The notes: generated from the letters alone by a model not told the origin. Counted from the stretch's first letter, positions 24,747-36,190 are shown. The stretch is 64,000 nucleotides of DNA from Heliocidaris erythrogramma (GCA_025617745.1 CM046853.1:57559233-57623232), one strand, 5' to 3'. A program made the numbers and translations.

Positions 24747-25753
24747 CAGTGCGTCCCAGAAAAAAGTTAACAGTTGGAAAAATCTACCCAGACAAATATT
24801 TCAAACTATTCTAAGGAAATTTTCATATATGTGGATAGCTTAGGGTCTCTTCTATCAAATGACACCAAAATACCAACCAATATTCTACGCTTGAGTGAGC
24901 AAAAGCCAATTTTGTGAAAGGGTGCAAAATCCAGACTTGACAAGAATTTATATTGGCTCTGGGTGGCATGAGCCAAGCTGAGTCATGAAAAGGCTTAGAA
25001 ATTTCCATATTCTGGTCAATAAAAGGTAATTTATGACATACCAGGCTTTGTTCTATGTATGTCTTTATATATCCCACCAACATTCTATCCCCGAGTGAGC
25101 AATGAACTACTTTGTTGAGTGTTTCAAAATGTTACTATTGGTGAGTCTTTTAATTTCACTTGGCTTGCTCACTCAACCATAAAGTTTTGATGGGGTATAT
25201 GAGGACATACAGTGAACAAAGTTTTTTCTTTTATAAACTGTCTTTCAATGATTAGAGTATGACATTTCTAAGCCTTTTCATGACTCTCAACTTTGCTGAT
25301 ACCAGAAAGAACATCAAAAACATTTGTCAAGTATGGATTTTGCACCCTTTCACAAAAATTGGCTTTCGCTCACTGAATTGTAAAACATTGTGAGATATTT
25401 TGGTGTAATATGATAGAAGAGACCCTAAGCTTTCCATAGGTATGAACATTTCCCGAAAATATTTTGAAATATTTAAATGGAGAGACATTTTTCAACTGTC
25501 AATTTTAAACGGTTCTTAACTTTGTTCATACAAGCCAGGACAAATACCAATTCTTGTCAAGTCTGAATTTTGCACCCTTTCACAAAACGTGATTTCTGAT
25601 CAATCAAGCTTAATAACAAGTCAGATCTTTTGTGTTACTGAATAGGAGAGACCCTAAGCTACCAACAGGATTAAACAATGTTTGGGAAATATTCTGAAAT
25701 ATTGATTTGGGGATACCTTTTCCAACTGTTAACTTTTTTCGGGGGACACACTG
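24747..25753. mobile_element. Mariner-like foldback element, TA target duplication
   Basis: The left end CAGTGCGTCCCAGAAAAAAG and the right end read inward, CAGTGTGTCCCCCGAAAAAA, both continue AGTTAACAGTTGGAAAA. TA flanks both sides (24745-24746 and 25754-25755). The CAGTG start and TA target fit the Tc1/mariner superfamily. The interior is non-coding. It holds several copies, in both orientations, of a segment with GATTTTGCACCCTTTCACAAA (near 24917 on the minus strand, and at 25334 and 25567 on the plus strand), so it can fold over its whole length. The TIRs look young relative to the interior. Confidence 0.85.
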
Positions 25754-25879
25754 TAGTGTTTGTTATTGTTATCATAATTCCGTATAAATTGAGTCATCAT
25801 TGTTAATGAAAATGTACGTACATGCATCTTTATTCCAATGTAAGCTTTGGGTCTCACACAAACTATAATTATTCCTTAA

Positions 25880-26201
25880 AGGGAAATCCAACCTTTGTAA
25901 AAAAAATATTTGTGAAAGCAAAAAAAAACCAAGAGAAACATGATGGTGAAAGTTTGAAAGAAATCGGACAAAGATTAAGAAAGTTATGAATGTTTGAAAA
26001 ATGAGATCCCTACAAATATAAGAACCTCAAAATTCACGTATTCTCATATGTACGTACAGTATAGTGATTACAACTTTCATAAAATCACAACTTTCTCATT
26101 GTCATGATTGTTTTCCGATTTTGTTCAAACTTTCACCAGTCTGCTTCTCTGATTTTTTTGCTTTCACAAAAAGCAAATTATTACAAAGGCATGATTGCCC
26201 T
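25880..26201. mobile_element. Long-TIR MITE with TTAA target duplication
   Basis: TTAA at 25876-25879 and 26202-26205 flanks a 322-bp element with AGGG ends. The arms pair imperfectly for about 130 bases, sharing TGTGAAAGCAAAAAAA, GGTGAAAGTTTGAA and ATCGGA in the same order. The piggyBac type is inferred from the TTAA target. It lies about 300 bases before the last coding exon. It has no ORF. Confidence 0.85.
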
Positions 26202-26496
26202 TTAAAGATAATCCTCACGTTATACATTTTTTTTTTCATTTTGTGCGGTTGAGGATTTACATCAAAATAACGAAGTTATTATTTCCCACACCCATTCTAA
26301 GCTTTTCTGAAACGCCAACGCACATGTTTTAACTCTGCATTTGAAGATTTGTTTGTACATTTTCTCTGTCCCAATCGATGATGTGTCCAGGAAGATTTCT
26401 CCTGGAAAAAGCATTCTATCTTTAGTTCGTTCTAGATTCGTATATATTAAGTCATGTCCGTTTTTCTCTCTTTCTCCTGCTGTTTTGATTGTGCAG

Positions 26497-26641
26497 CGAG
26501 GAGATGGCACGAAGAGAACGGGAACGTGTAGCGGAAGCGGCCAAGCATCAGCAGCTACTGGAGACGAGCTTCGCTGCCTCTCGAGCACGCCACGAGTACG
26601 CCAAGGCCCACCCTGCCTACGCAGATGGCAGAATATTCTAA
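26497..26641 (+). CDS. Terminal coding exon, RRM-like protein
   Basis: This is a 145-nt coding part of the last exon: one base finishing a Gly codon, 47 codons and a TAA stop at 26639-26641. The acceptor is TTGATTGTGCAG after a TC-rich tract. The encoded C terminus starts GEEMARRERERVAEAAKH, a strongly charged, Ala/Arg/Glu-rich predicted helix. It ends HEYAKAHPAYADGRIF, an aromatic tail. GC content and CpG use are clearly higher than in the surrounding intron, as expected for real coding sequence. With the exons at 3997 and 11234 it gives 110 residues and no internal stop. The helix-plus-tail arrangement after an RRM may be a protein-binding or RNA-contacting extension. The molecular role is unknown; I do not recognise the protein. 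Confidence 0.85.
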
Positions 26642-26769
26642 AAAAGAACTGCTCAACCCGTCCACTCCCAGTTGAAGTCACCAGCTAGTGAATTATGCAT
26701 GGCATAATAGGACAAGAGGATCTTCATTCTGAAGAGAATCTAATGAATATATTATTTTAAGCCATTAAA
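26642..26769 (+). other. 3' UTR start with candidate poly(A) signal
   Basis: The sequence after the TAA stop is AT-rich. The first reasonable polyadenylation signal is the ATTAAA variant at 26764-26769. Tandem repeats begin shortly after, so the transcript may end here or run on. No canonical AATAAA lies closer to the stop. The transcript end is inferred, not seen. Confidence 0.4.
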
Positions 26770-26791
26770 TATTCGTGGATTTTCCCCTCTT

Positions 26792-27110
26792 TTATATGTT
26801 TGTTCATATTATGTGCCCACTCAGTATTTATTAATGCAACAGTGCTTATAAATTCTAGTTTTGTTTACATGGTTTATCTGTTGCTTCATTCTTAAAATCC
26901 AAGCTTATAAGGTCATAATGGGTTTTTTAAAACCACTTTTCATATGCTTGTACATAATATTATATGCCCACTTAATATTCATAAAGCCATGCTTAGAAAT
27001 TTCAGTCTCTTTCACATGGTTTATTTGTTATTTAGATTTATATTTTTTTTAAACCGAAGCTTATAAGGTCATATGATAATCCATACTTTAAATATCATGT
27101 GCCTCGCCCC
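26792..27110. repeat. Degenerate tandem repeat, period ~150, 2.2 copies
   Basis: ATTATGTGCCCACTCAGTAT, CATGGTTTATCTGTT and AAGCTTATAAGGTCATA recur in order (TGCCCA at 26814 and 26965; AAGCTTATAAGGTCATA near 26902 and 27057). A third partial copy starts near 27092. If the transcript passes the ATTAAA at 26764, this lies in the 3' UTR. Confidence 0.75.
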
Positions 27111-27119
27111 TATAGGTCA

Positions 27120-29130
27120 ACCTCTCTTCGTTAAAGAATTTTAATGTTTCATATTTTGTTTTGAGTTGTGTTTAAAATTTGAAATATTGAATAATGTGAA
27201 TTGTATATTGTATTCCTGTAATATATTTTATATTTCAAAAATGCTGCACGCCTATTCTTCCACCTCTTTAAGTCACGTTTGTATACAAGTTTGTATATTG
27301 ACATATTGTGTTATAAAAGTTGTTCCAAAATCATAATTCGCGTAATATTTTTGAGATATTCTAATTGTAAATACCACAAGCAGTATGGAGTCTGTATTGA
27401 GCTCAGGGTTTTCATTTTTGTCTTTAGAGTAGCATCTTATGATGTTATGATTAAAAGTAAGAACATGCAACATTCCGTCCATGGTATAATTATAATGGTG
27501 TTATCATTTTTACTATTACTGATTGCAATTTTACCTTTATCGTAGATGTGAATATGTTCGATAGAGTAACTTCACTAGAAGTCCCCTGTATTTTTTGTTT
27601 GCTAGAAATTTTCCATGGCAGTTGATCGTCGCAAATTTACCTCTAAAATATTGATACATAAAATGTGGTATGGCATTAAAACACAAAAATGAATACCCAT
27701 AGAAACTGGTTATATAAGTTTAGTCATTGGTAATGCTATGAGGTGTTAACGGAAATATCATGTCCTTTTCAGATTAACGATAGTCCATGATCATTGTGAT
27801 TTAATTCGAATATAAAAGATCATAATGGAAATATATTGTTCTTTTAAAAATGGTTTGATGCAGGTATTTTGATAATCAAGAACATCGTTAAAAATTCTGA
27901 ATTTATGTCATTAATAGTTTGGGAGCCTGTCCAAAAATAGTCACCCCATTTTACATATGAGATTTGACCGCATAATGTTACTTAAACTATCCATGTCATT
28001 CACAAAAAGCTTGTCATCCGAACTAAGCCGCCGGGTTTGGCCCCCAGAGCCCCCTAAAAGTCCCCCAAGTCGGGTCGATTTCAACCCATCTACCATATGC
28101 GCCAAACTTTGTCATAAAGAAGTTGTATGACTAGACAATTACATTACCAGAACACAAAAACTGACAACATTTTCCGTCGGGATGGGCTGTCAGACGGCCC
28201 CTAAATATTTGGGCAAATTATTCCCCTTAAGGCCCATAGACCATTTAAGGAATGGGTGTATATTGCAACAAAATAAAAACTGACAAAAATTTCCTTGGGG
28301 AAGGGGGTGTAAGCCCCTGACCAAAAAACCCCCACTAAAGTGCCCCTAAACCAAGCTTTGCTGCCCAAAGTGTTCTGGATGTAGATAAAAATCATTTGGG
28401 GGCATTTCAACCTTAATATCTCCAAAGTGTCTCATTCAATTCAAGTCAAATTTACTTAGTACAATCTTGAATATTGTAACTTTCCTGGGGTGCAATTTCG
28501 TGTCATATGATCATTTCAATAACAAGCTATTGATTAGTGACAATTGTATTGCTTTCTCAAAAATAGTCAAATGATATTTCAGGATTATGTAAACACACTT
28601 ATTGTCCACCAGTGCCTGTTTGACAAGGCATAATAGAGAGCTTGCAAGATATATGTGAAATTGGCACGTGAATGGTTTTGGTTAAGATTTAGTCATATTT
28701 TTCAGAAAATTGACAACGTTTAATTTTCATTTGATTAATCTGTTGTTATAAAGGGTTACGATCTTGAAAATAAGCAAATGAACTTATTGTTTAAGCAAAA
28801 TATGCAATTTATTTAACATTTATGCTTGAAAAAATCATAAATCTTTATTCCTTGAACTCTCTGTATTGTGTTTGTTTAAAAGAATGATTTTTAATCACAT
28901 TGAAATTGAAAAGAAATGTAAAACTAAAGATTTATTCATTTTTGAAAACACTATAATACAGGGAAATGTGATATGTTTTACGCAAAGTTTTTTGACAATA
29001 TAATTAATTCCATTGATTGTATAATACCTGTGACTTGGTCGAATGTATTATATTTTATGCATAAATTTATTTTAAAAAAGAAAGAAAGATAGGACATAAC
29101 CTTTAGCATTAATAAGTTACCAACTGTTTA
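27120..29130. other. Intergenic AT-rich DNA, no gene seen
   Basis: There is no credible ORF or exon. A more G/C-tract-rich part at 27960-28400 has ACAAAAACTGACAACATTTTCC near 28143 echoed by AATAAAAACTGACAAAAATTTCC near 28271, each followed by a G-rich segment. This may be a decayed tandem repeat. Confidence 0.5.
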
Positions 29131-29140
29131 TTGTTGTATC

Positions 29141-29184
29141 CATTCCGCTCCCAGGGTACATATCGTACATTCCGCTCCCAGGGT
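29141..29184. repeat. 17-bp direct repeat
   Basis: CATTCCGCTCCCAGGGT occurs at 29141-29157 and again at 29168-29184 with only 10 bases between. The sequence is GC-rich in an AT-rich setting. Confidence 0.85.
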
Positions 29185-29189
29185 TGCTC

Positions 29190-31220
29190 ATTGGCTGGGA
29201 TGGGAGGGCGGACAATAATTGTCTTCCAGTTTTATATTTGTTTTATATTCACTGAGTTCTCTTTTGAAGTTTCTCATTTGGAACTTTACTTTTTTTCCGG
29301 GAAAAGAAGTCAATTGGTAAAACTATAGGTAAGTCATCAAATCACTCGTAAAGAAATTACAACCCCATTAGGAACTTCACCTATGATTGATCAACGTATC
29401 AATCACATGTTCAGTCACATGACACCTCGGATATAATTGAAACTGTCACGTCGGAGGGGCCAGATGTGTTGACGATTATGTCTAACATGGTGGCATCCAT
29501 TATGGATGGTTCGTTTGCTGTCATGCAGAACTGATTACTCGCTAGTTGTTTAAATGATCCACGCTAAATGAGCCGTCGTCCATTATCCTCTTCTTAATAA
29601 TAATCTCCTCCACTCGCTGGCTGGCAATGCAGCTGAATAGTGATGATGCGCGCCAATTTCCAACTTAGATGTTCCGGTGATGATGATGATGGTGCAAATG
29701 TTGGTAGAAGGTCGTAGGAAACGGGGCCGATCATAGCTAAAAAGACATAACTGATGCCTGGAAAAATGCCAGTTGCTTTCATGCGATATTTGTTTATGCA
29801 AGAGCAACATAATATTTCAAGATATGCGTCTATGCTTTGCTAGCGTTCCAACAAAGGTGAAGTGCATTTTAAAATGTAAATGTCTTTTGCTTAAAAGATA
29901 ATGGTTTCATACGTGATGACTAACAGAAGCAACTTGTTTGCATCTTTTAGAAAGACTTTTGCGGTCGTGCAGATTCATTATGGCAAAACTAAAATTGTAT
30001 CAAAGGGGCACTGTCTTTCGTTCTACTGAATCCACCTAGCTCACTAGGTTATTGATCTCATCGCAAGTAGTGAAAACAGTTTTTGCAAGTCAGTAATACT
30101 TAAATGCTTCCAGTATGTTTAGAATGAGGTTGCCTGCTTGGAGGAGCTGGTCACTAACCTGTGTTCGAGGCAGACGGAGTGCTTGACATGATGTCTACCC
30201 TGTCTAACATGGGAGCGAGGAGGATTCACAAAGATCTTTTAAAAGTACTGCCAAAACAACCGTGAGTTGATATCAAGTGCAGGCTGTTGGCAATGAGCGC
30301 CTGAAGTCCGAATTAATTGATGATTTACTCAACGAAATATTACAAAAGAAATCGGGTATCATTATGATTTTAATTATAGGATCAGAAATTTTTCCTTCCT
30401 TTTCACGTTTTCTCTCAGTGGCATTGATGTTTTTACATAACAAATTATGATTCTAAGCCGTTTGCCAATGACAATAATACAAGATATGCAAAATGTATAG
30501 ACGAAATTCATGAAATTACATGTAGTTAAAGAGGTTATATGAAACGTGTAAACTTTAATTTCTCTACAGTCTGTTCGTCCATCTCAATCTGTATTTATGA
30601 ATGTATATCGTATCCGTTTGTATTTTTCTTTTAATTCCTCCGTCTAATCTATCCCTTCCCCTCTCACTCTAACTCTTTCTGCATCTCTCTCTCTCGCTCT
30701 CGCTCACACACACACACAAACTCTCCTTTTCCCTTTCTGTATTTCTCTGTCTGATAGCTAGCATCGATTATTCTTCGTATTTATTTATTTATCTATTCTT
30801 CGATAAGCTTCATATAATAACGTTAATGTCTTCAGATTCCGTCCACGCAGTTTACGCACCAATGATTGTAATCGTTATTGTAAAAAGTATTTTTAATATA
30901 TGCAAAGATTTGTCAAATTTGTATTCAAACGAGGTTTCCAAAGTGTGTCATAATTATGCCAAACTCTGTGTCGATAATCATCATCACTGCTGAAGTGATT
31001 GTAAATAGGATATCGAAATATAGCGCAAATAAAATTGTGTGAAACACGAGTCAACTCTGCTTCTTTGATTTTACTACTTTGCTGTCTTACGACGTTTGTA
31101 ATTTTCGTTATCAGTATTCATCTGGGTAATTCTACAGTTACTCACGTTACAGTTGAAGAGATATTGGGTTACATCTTAAACTCTTATTCTCTTATCGGCT
31201 AAATCAGTTTCTGGTGAACA
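29190..31220. other. Intergenic, no gene seen
   Basis: Mostly unique AT-rich sequence. A (CT)/(CA) stretch lies at about 30660-30720. A GTTACTCACGTTAC motif occurs at 31137-31150, the same motif that clusters at 33.24-33.47 kb. Confidence 0.5.
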
Positions 31221-32294
31221 CAATGCATACATATAATCAAAAAAAAAAAGTATACCCAACTTCGATAGCTTCTATTAAAATGTTATAACCGATGTGACTT
31301 TGAAATTTATTTCATGGTGAAGAGTAACTATTTGCCTGTCCAGTGGTACCTCATTCATGACATTTTTGTCATGGATGACTGAGCACCGCTTTTTTCTTAA
31401 ATATCAAAATCTCCTTGTTCCAAGTTTTGGCTGACGGAACGAATGTGGGTCAAGCCATATGAATGTGTTAACTTAGTCTCAAATCATTTTAAAAGTTGAA
31501 TTCTCCTTTGTGCTTCAATGCTTCGTTGTTTAAAGTGACCAAGTGTATCTAAACTTTCAATTGACCTTGTTTCAATCCATATGATAATGTTTGATTTATT
31601 TTAACAGCCTAACTTCTGGTCTCGTAATAACTAAAACCTCTCTGCTCATTTGTCCATTGCACCATTTCACCTGCATATAAGGCATGTAAGGTGCACACGG
31701 TGTTTATCGCGAATAGCACATGAACTCAAAGGCTACTGACCTTAAAGACTACAAAGAAGAAACGAAAAAAATGTGTGTTGAGAATTACCAAGGTAATTGA
31801 TAGCATACTTTTAAGAAAAAAAGATTCCCAAATAAAATAATGTCCAATTTGAATGACTTGGTAAAAGGCTTACCTTAAAAATTGAATGCGGATGAGACCA
31901 AGATTGTGTTATCATGGCAAATAAAATATCGTAAATCTAGCTTGTAATAAGCCCTTTCTTGAGTTTGAGTTGACTTTAACACCTTTTTTATTCAAATGCA
32001 CAAAATCGACTGAAAATAACTCAGCAATTGTTTTCCAACTGAAGTAACCAATGCATAACTGGTTTGACCCACACTCGCTGCTACAGCCCAAACTTGGTAA
32101 TACAAGAGGATTTTTACAATACTTTTTAAAACGCCTGCTGCTCAGTCATCTGTGGCAGCAAAGTTATGAATAATAAAGGTATCATTACACAGAATATGAG
32201 TTGCTCTTTACTATGAAATAAATTTCAAGCTCATAGCGCTTAACTTTTAATTAGAAGCTACCAAAGTTGGGAATACATTTTTTGATACGCACTG
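31221..32294. mobile_element. Mariner-like long foldback element
   Basis: The right end, read inward, starts CAGTGCGTATCAAAAAA and is followed outside by TA (32295-32296). The left end (CAATGCATAC then CAAAAAAAA) is a decayed equivalent. The arms pair for at least 250 bases: GTAGCTTCTA, GAAATTTATTTCAT, GATGACTGAGCA and GTGGGTCAA occur in both in mirrored order. The centre (about 31.7-31.8 kb) is unpaired. It has no transposase. The CAGTGCGT start is shared with the element at 24747. Confidence 0.75.
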
Positions 32295-32318
32295 TATAGG
32301 AACAGTTGTAATGCTAGC

Positions 32319-33238
32319 CTAATGCCTAGTTCCGGGCGCCATACAATGAATTGGTCTACGATTTTGCTTGCGCTTTTTCGGGCATCGTATGTAGCTAAGG
32401 GCGACGGTGTTTGTGTTTACATTTGGGAGTTTTCGTTCAGCAACGTACGCAGGATTACCAATTGCACATTCTTTGTCGAAAATGAAGGAACCGGAACGGA
32501 AATACCGTGCTAGATCGAGACCGCACGATAAATTGCAAATGCTTCGCTCTGAATCTAGGACGAAACTACTGTTCCGGTTCTTCAATTTTCAGACGGGCGG
32601 CCTTTGTCATGTGCAATTGTTAATCTCCGTCCTAGAATCCCGCGTACGTTGCTGAACAAAAACCCCCTATTATCTAGGAGCATCGTGCCATTTCTTGTAT
32701 TGGCACTCGGGGGCATGCAGGACGGGGCAAATCCGTACAGAGGCTGTTCGGAGAGTGTACGGAAATCGTGCAATTTCAGTGCGGATCCCATCTGAAAAAT
32801 GTTTGGCCTGTCTCAAGGCGGCTGCACGGCCATGGTGCGGGAGATGTGGGGTTGCCGCGGGATGACTGTTCAGTATCGCGGGTACTATACGGGCATCGAG
32901 CGGCAACCTTGCGATGGCTGTGCTATGGCCGTACGAATGTCCCATGAGTCTATACAATCTCTGTACGATTTCTTTTACCCCCATATCCGCGCGATGCCCG
33001 TGCGGGCATTGTGCAATTCCACCTACGACATGTCTACGGGCTTACGATTTTTTCAAATTTGTATAACCTCCCGCGAAACAAAATCGTAGAGGCCCGGAGC
33101 CCGTTAATCCGTACGAAAATCCCACGGCCGCCTTCTGCCTCCGCAAGGACTAAGGAGGTCGCACGGAAAAGGGGATACGGGCAGGATACAGGCTCCGTAG
33201 ACCAATCGCAGGCCAAATGTAAACTAGGCATTCCTAAT
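32319..33238. mobile_element. CpG-rich ~0.92-kb TIR element with nested hairpin
   Basis: Terminal blocks pair as inverted repeats: AATGCCTAGTT (32321) with its complement at 33221-33232, and TTGGTCTACG (32351) with its complement at 33196-33205. Spacing between blocks is similar on both sides. Inside is a second inverted repeat, 32431-32498 against 32571-32659, sharing TTCAGCAACGTACGC, CAATTGCACAT and GAACCGGAAC. Base composition is strongly CpG-rich compared with both flanks. No ORF above about 100 codons shows protein-like character. It is adjacent to the foldback ending at 32294. Confidence 0.65.
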
Positions 33239-33243
33239 GTGTC

Positions 33244-33467
33244 GGTTACTCACGTTACATAATTTGGACATGCATGAATAAGACATGCATAAGAGGGCTT
33301 AAATAGAAAGTGGGCTGATATGAGGCTTTTGAAAAATGATTTTACCCTTTTCAAAGAACCATGCTAGGAAGACCTCTAATTGGTGACAACTAAAAATTAC
33401 TGGAGCCATCATTTTTGCAGATTTCACAGTAATAATGGTTACTCACGTTACGGTTACTCACGTTACA
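33244..33467 (+). repeat. Iterated GTTACTCACGTTAC motif
   Basis: Exact copies at about 33244, 33439 and 33454 (the last two head-to-tail, one base apart), plus one at 31137. All are in the same orientation. CACGT forms the core of each. Confidence 0.8.
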
Positions 33468-33479
33468 TGTTGTCCATGA

Positions 33480-35050
33480 GATAGCAGCAGCTTTGGTTTC
33501 ATTCTAACTTGCAGGGCTTACGTTCTTCTTTGTGTTTTTTATAATGCAAAATTATCAGAGGACCTTTTAAATTTAATTTTTATACAAATCCTGGAAAAAC
33601 ACTGCATATTTTACTTCCAGATAAGCAATCTAAAAATGCTCAATAACAGGCAAAATATCTTTAAAAAGTGTAAAAAATATATGATTTTTACCATTTTATA
33701 ACCTTTAATAATGTTTTCTTATAGTAAACCACTGATTATAAGTTTACCAATGTTTGTGTAAGTTTCTGCAATTATGTTATTTTATGTAGCACCAAAATCA
33801 TTATTCATAGCTAAATTAAATACGAAATTTAGATTTTAGGGTCCATGTCCACCAACCTGTGTTATTGCCCATCTATCTACCCGTATTTTAGTAATGAGAA
33901 AAAAAAATCGTAAATTTACTTTTCTTATATATATCTATGAACAATCCTTTAAGGCATGTGATAGCTTTGTCAGTTCGATCTGAAAATGTATAAGAAAGGT
34001 GTTTTCTTTTTTTAAATTGAACGCAACCTCATAATTATGGTTAGGTGTTTGCCAGGCATTTTGGATCTATATTAATGAGACAATGTTGATAGTGGTAGTA
34101 TTCGGGGGGTTTTTTTAATAATCTTTTCCATTGGGTTTTCCCTTTTCCGATACCCGGCATTTGAGGGATGAGTTTGTTTGGCTAGCCCAAGTTATTCAGT
34201 AATTCATGATATTTAGTGATGTCTGTAGGCTATGTACTTTGTCATTAAGGAGGCGATGCTGGGTGCCTGGTAATATGGGTGTGTCGTATCGTATGTGAGA
34301 TTGTGCGAGCGTGCGTGCAATTATCGAACGCGCAATAACCCCAAACCAGCTCCTCCTTATTGCGATGAGGTCGGAAACCAGGTTTTAATTTTAATAACCC
34401 CGTTACCGACTTATTTGCTAACATGCATGTTGTCAATTATTTTCACCTGTTAAATACTTTTACATAGCCTTAATACTTTTAATAAAAAAATATATAAAGG
34501 GCTTGCACATGAAGTAAACGAAACATCCTCATCAGGTATCTTCATACGGTATAATGACACTTTTTTGATTTAGAAATTCTTGCTTAATACGTCCTGAATC
34601 GCCAATAAACGGATACAAATTAAATTTATGCAATCGATTAATTGTGCCTTGATAATCATATTCACAAATATCTATTTAATTAGCTATTTAAGATAATATC
34701 ATTTGTCTGCTCGTTGTGTAACGTTCAAAACCTCATAGCTTATAGAAGCAATGTCTACTGTTCTGCTTATTTAGACGTACCCAACTGGATCTGACAAATT
34801 ATAACATGAAAGAAGTTTTTGACCTGACGCTAAAAAAATCAAAAACATGTTTTCTAGAAAATGCAATCGTGTCATGTGCATTTGAATTCAGCTGATTATT
34901 AAAAAAATATGGCCCCCCTTATACATTCTCATCATCCTGAGACTTCTATCACAGAAAAATTAGCTTGCTTTATAATCCTAATTTCGTGTGGTTCGACACG
35001 AGAGTGCTTTATTTTTCTTCCTTGAAGCGTCTGGTTCCGGAAGAACCCCG
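33480..35050. other. Intergenic AT-rich DNA, no gene seen
   Basis: I see no exon, RNA gene or clear repeat here beyond short A/T runs. Confidence 0.5.
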
Positions 35051-35055
35051 TAGAC

Positions 35056-35087
35056 TGTAAGAGTGTAAGAGTGTAAGAGTGTAAGGG
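35056..35087 (+). repeat. (TGTAAGAG)4 minisatellite
   Basis: Four head-to-tail copies of TGTAAGAG, nearly perfect. Confidence 0.9.
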
Positions 35088-35099
35088 TTGAAAAATATA

Positions 35100-35405
35100 C
35101 GTTCACCCTTTAAATCCTCTTCATTCAAAAGTTGAAGCATTTTCCTTCCCTTAAATATGTATAGTTATTTTTCTGTTCCTATTTTTCTTGGTGTCTATAT
35201 TTGTGTTATATTTTAGTTTTTTATGTGTTGTCTATATGATTTCGCAATATTTTTAGGGAGCTATGCTTGTACAAGTCTCAAGGGCTCTATTTATGTAGTT
35301 CCCCATTTCTTTTCTAATTTCGTTTATGATTTTTTTGTGTGTGTTCGTTTTGAATGTACTTTTTAATCGAAAATGAAATAAATGAGAATTGAATTGAATT
35401 GAATT
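35100..35405 (+). mobile_element. LINE 3' end with (GAATT)n tail
   Basis: AT-rich 3' UTR-like sequence has GTACAAGTCTCAAGGGCTCT, a polypyrimidine-like block and AAATGAAATAAATGAG. It then ends in four GAATT units (35386-35405). Short tandem units at the 3' end are the usual CR1-like LINE terminus. The RT part is absent. Confidence 0.55.
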
Positions 35406-35973
35406 CTGAGACTTTTTTTCCAAGACCAGTTTAATTTTCATTATGACCTCATTTCCTTCTAAATTCTCTAAGATTTCAAGGGGAATACCTAGTTTCTTTC
35501 ATACTGAGAAAGTAATTATGGTTACCGTTGAAAAATAGTGTTGCGTATTTCCCACGTGATTCCTTCAAGAGAGTGACTTACTGACTTAAAACTTGACGTC
35601 ACTGCGCTTGGTTGCACATTTTCGGCCTGGATTTCCACATTTTCAATGCCATATATCTTATTCTTCGTTTTCTTTTCTTTTCAGTGGCAAAAATATCTGG
35701 AACAGATTGTCATCTTACAAGTCAACCTTTCACATGGAAAATGGGGGGATTTGCGCATTTTCGTTTTGGGTTTCTAAATCATCGAAACCTAAGAAAATTC
35801 ATAGTTATGTTAAACTTCATTATTTAGTCAAAGTCATCTTCCGTTCTCTGTGTTTCTCTGTATCTTTCTCTCTCTAACTCGCCCCTCTCCCTCTCTCTCT
35901 CGCTCTTCCGTGCATATACACGTACTCTGAACTTGATTTTATTTATTTATTTAACCACGGTAAAAGCACAATA

Positions 35974-36190
35974 GACCCGTTTACTAATGTATTTCAATTT
36001 ATGCATGTTTCTCTCCAGAATCCTCAGTTACCAACTATTTAGTGCACCTGCTGTGCATAATGTCATCTCTATGAATGGAACCATTATGAATATATTGGTT
36101 GCTGCTTTGTCGGGCAAGCCTCTCGCAAGCTTTTGAGTCGTCAAGAGAAACTTTTGATCAAGAAGTATGCATAAAATTAGTAAACAGGTC
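35974..36190. mobile_element. MITE copy 2, complete, TA target duplication
   Basis: TIRs GACCCGTTTACTAAT and (right end inward) GACCTGTTTACTAAT flank a 217-bp element, with TA on each side (35972-35973 and 36191-36192). The interior matches 7502-7714. It is inserted near the 3' end of the minus-strand LINE. The TA target suggests mobilisation by a Tc1/mariner-type transposase. Confidence 0.85.

Larger units (their letters stand above)
11326..26496 (+). other. Intron of about 15.2 kb, RRM-like gene
   Basis: The intron is bounded by GTTAGT at 11326 and GCAG at 26496. It carries a tandem duplication, a foldback repeat at 13923-14048, a tRNA-like SINE piece, a TTAA-type MITE at 17931, LINE tails near 21.4 kb, a dead LINE at 23.0-24.7 kb, and two foldback elements just before the last exon. 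Unique AT-rich stretches at 12.0-13.7, 16.0-17.7 and 18.3-19.2 kb hold nothing I can name. Confidence 0.65.

Noticed and set aside
32319-33262. Overlapping ORFs of 60-110 codons in the CpG-rich block, both strands
   Set aside because: High GC removes stop codons by chance; frames conflict and the block has inverted-repeat structure.
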